From: Polyangium jinanense
GTDB taxonomy: Bacteria; Myxococcota; Polyangia; Polyangiales; Polyangiaceae
Direction: 5' to 3'
Assembly (NCBI RefSeq): GCF_028435365.1
Contig: NZ_JAGTJJ010000019.1
Span: forward strand, 116,141 to 180,140
DNA length: 64,000 bases
The position numbers were made by a program, and so were the translations under genes. Positions 62,915-64,000 of the stretch are shown piece by piece. Position 1 is the first letter of the stretch. Each line of letters begins with the position of its first letter. The notes beneath the pieces are model-generated. The model was not told the DNA's origin and did no database searches. It was given only the letters and a program-made list of their open reading frames with translations.

Positions 62915-63669
62915 CGCGCGCGACTCGCCGCCTGCACGTCGCCCTCGCGACGACGTCCGCCGCGCTCGTCGCGCTCGCGGCGTGCCCTTCGAGCGCCCAC
63001 GCGCAGAGCCAGGAATCCGCCGCCGCGCGCCGTGCCTCCGCGGCCCTCACGCAGGACTACACGCACACGCTCGTCTCGGTGAACGCGGGCCTGCTCAGCC
63101 TGCCCGCGGCGAACGTCTGCCCGCGCTCGCGCACGAGCTGCGAGAAGGGCGAGACGAGCGTCTCGCTCGGCGTCTACAACCAGTACCACATCGGCCGCTT
63201 CGGCCTCGGCGCGAGCATCTCCTGGGCGCGCTCGCTCCTCAGCGGCACGGCCCCGGGCGCGGCCGAGCTCAATCGCGAGCACGATCGCAGCTACTTCCTC
63301 GTCGAGGGGCAGCTCCGCTACTACGGCATCCAGAGCGACAAATGGGTGTGGTGGGGCGGCGCGACGCTCGGCGCGGTGATCATCCGCGACGCCTGGACCG
63401 TGGCCACGGATCGTGAGCCCGCGGCGGACACGGCCTTCGTCGGCCCGCGCTCCGCGACGCTCTCGACCGAAGGCCTCGCGGCAGGCCTGGCGATCGGCGG
63501 CGAGTGGACCGTGGCCCCGAACTGGTCGCTCGGCACCACGCTGCGGTACGCGAGCTGGTTCCTCCCGACCGAGCCCGTGCAAGCGCCCACGGGCGACAGC
63601 GCGTCGCTCTCGGGCCGCGTCGACATGCTGGAGTTCGGCTTGCTCGTGGCGTATCGGCTAGCGCTTTGA
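62905..63669 (+). CDS. Predicted outer-membrane beta-barrel protein
   Basis: A 254-residue exported protein. The signal peptide ends near SAHA-Q (about residue 33). The mature part alternates hydrophobic and polar residues in strands (ETSVSLGVYNQYHIGRFGLG, YFLVEGQLRYYGIQ, WVWWGGATLGAV, LAIGGEWTVAPNWSLGTTLRYASWF) and ends with FGLLVAYRLAL, a typical outer-membrane C-terminal strand. Two Cys (CPRSRTSC) lie in one loop. It overlaps the kinase stop by 10 bp, so the two are made together; the kinase's outer domain may sense or bind this barrel (inference). The function is unknown. Confidence 0.82.
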   Translation: MALTRATRRLHVALATTSAALVALAACPSSAHAQSQESAAARRASAALTQDYTHTLVSVNAGLLSLPAANVCPRSRTSCEKGETSVSLGVYNQYHIGRFGLGASISWARSLLSGTAPGAAELNREHDRSYFLVEGQLRYYGIQSDKWVWWGGATLGAVIIRDAWTVATDREPAADTAFVGPRSATLSTEGLAAGLAIGGEWTVAPNWSLGTTLRYASWFLPTEPVQAPTGDSASLSGRVDMLEFGLLVAYRLAL

Positions 63670-64000
63670 TTGGTCTCATCGCAAACCGCCGCGCCGGGGC
63701 GCTGCCCCGGGCCCCGCGGGGGCTGTTCGCCCCTCGACCCGAACCAGGGCAAGCCCTGGACCGTTCGTGGAAGAACTGCGCATCGCGCAGTTCTTCCAAC
63801 AGGCCGCTGGCAAGACCATGAAGGTGCGTTCCACGCTGGCGACGGGCACGTTGCCCGTTGAATCGTCAACGCCGGCAGGGTCGTCGTTGGTCTTGACCTG
63901 GCCTGTTCGATGAACTGCGCATCGCGCAGTTCATCGACCCCGGGTCCAGCGCTTGCGCTGGTCCAGGTCCAGGGGCGGATAGCCCCGGTGGGGCCTGGGG
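63670..64000. repeat. Intergenic region of nested inverted repeats
   Basis: No coding sequence is seen. It has GC-rich segments rich in CCCCG/CGGGG pairs at 63690-63760, an inverted repeat GGAAGAACTGCGC-ATC-GCGCAGTTCTTCC (63769-63797), a related one TCGATGAACTGCGC-ATC-GCGCAGTTCATCGA (63907-63937), and CCAGCGC-TT-GCGCTGG near 63946-63961. The two AACTGCGCATCGCGCAGTT cores are identical. This looks like a family of palindromic intergenic repeats of the genome; it continues past the window edge. Confidence 0.75.

Overview
The window looks like chromosomal DNA of a myxobacterium, most likely Polyangiales/Polyangiaceae (Polyangium or Sorangium-like). The support is a very high GC content with strong GC bias at third codon positions, many lipoproteins, Roadblock/V4R/DUF4388 signalling proteins, a lamin-tail lipoprotein, an ADYC-domain lipoprotein with LNG repeats, a Ser/Thr kinase with an N-terminal zinc ribbon, and an 11-kb TPR gene. 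No rRNA, tRNA, transposase, phage gene or CRISPR array was seen. The assignment rests on gene content and recollection of families, not on a search.

Layout. 1-3.85 kb: 3' end of groEL, a YihY membrane protein, a DoxX protein and a von Willebrand A lipoprotein. 4.0-7.9 kb: two consecutive Hsp90-like (GHKL) ATPases; the second carries a C-terminal HExxH...HG metalloprotease-like motif. 8.1-14.4 kb: a co-directional signalling block of V4R protein, Roadblock protein, OmpA-type cell-wall anchor, membrane coiled coil ending in a Roadblock-like domain, NtrB-type kinase, and receiver-DUF4388 regulator. 14.5-16.8 kb: an SznF-like fusion of a haem-oxygenase-like diiron domain with a cupin, preceded by three identical 12-bp palindromes, and an orphan protein. 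16.9-22.4 kb: ABC-F ATPase, CxxC lipoprotein, lone 2-oxoacid dehydrogenase E2 and glyA. 22.5-25.0 kb: two paralogous lipoproteins around a small protein, then HU.

25.4-36.4 kb is one 3,677-residue TPR protein. 36.6-41.5 kb holds a Tat-exported esterase, an AlgH protein and a tight four-gene operon (RibD-type reductase, zinc-type dehydrogenase, divergent PTPS-fold protein, GT4 glycosyltransferase), probably making a modified pterin or related metabolite. 41.6-45.8 kb has a hybrid histidine kinase and an XPB helicase-Bax1 nuclease pair. 45.8-53.9 kb has the ADYC lipoprotein, CorA, a thioredoxin-rhodanese fusion, LarB-LarC, a DUF1579-like protein, a membrane protein and TldE/PmbA. 54-57.7 kb has two tandem Cys-rich lipoproteins, an HTH-receiver-like protein, a lamin-tail lipoprotein and an Xre-type protein. 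57.7-63.7 kb has scpA-scpB with long low-complexity charged tails, divergent from a Ser/Thr kinase overlapped by a beta-barrel gene. The last 330 bp are dense inverted repeats.

The best candidates for undescribed biology are the paired Hsp90-like ATPases, the RibD-MDR-PTPS-GT operon, the diiron-cupin fusion with its palindromes, and the V4R/Roadblock block. Many genes have a TAnnnT hexamer only 6-11 nt before the start codon, suggesting leaderless or very short-leader transcripts next to a second class with normal leaders and strong Shine-Dalgarno sites.
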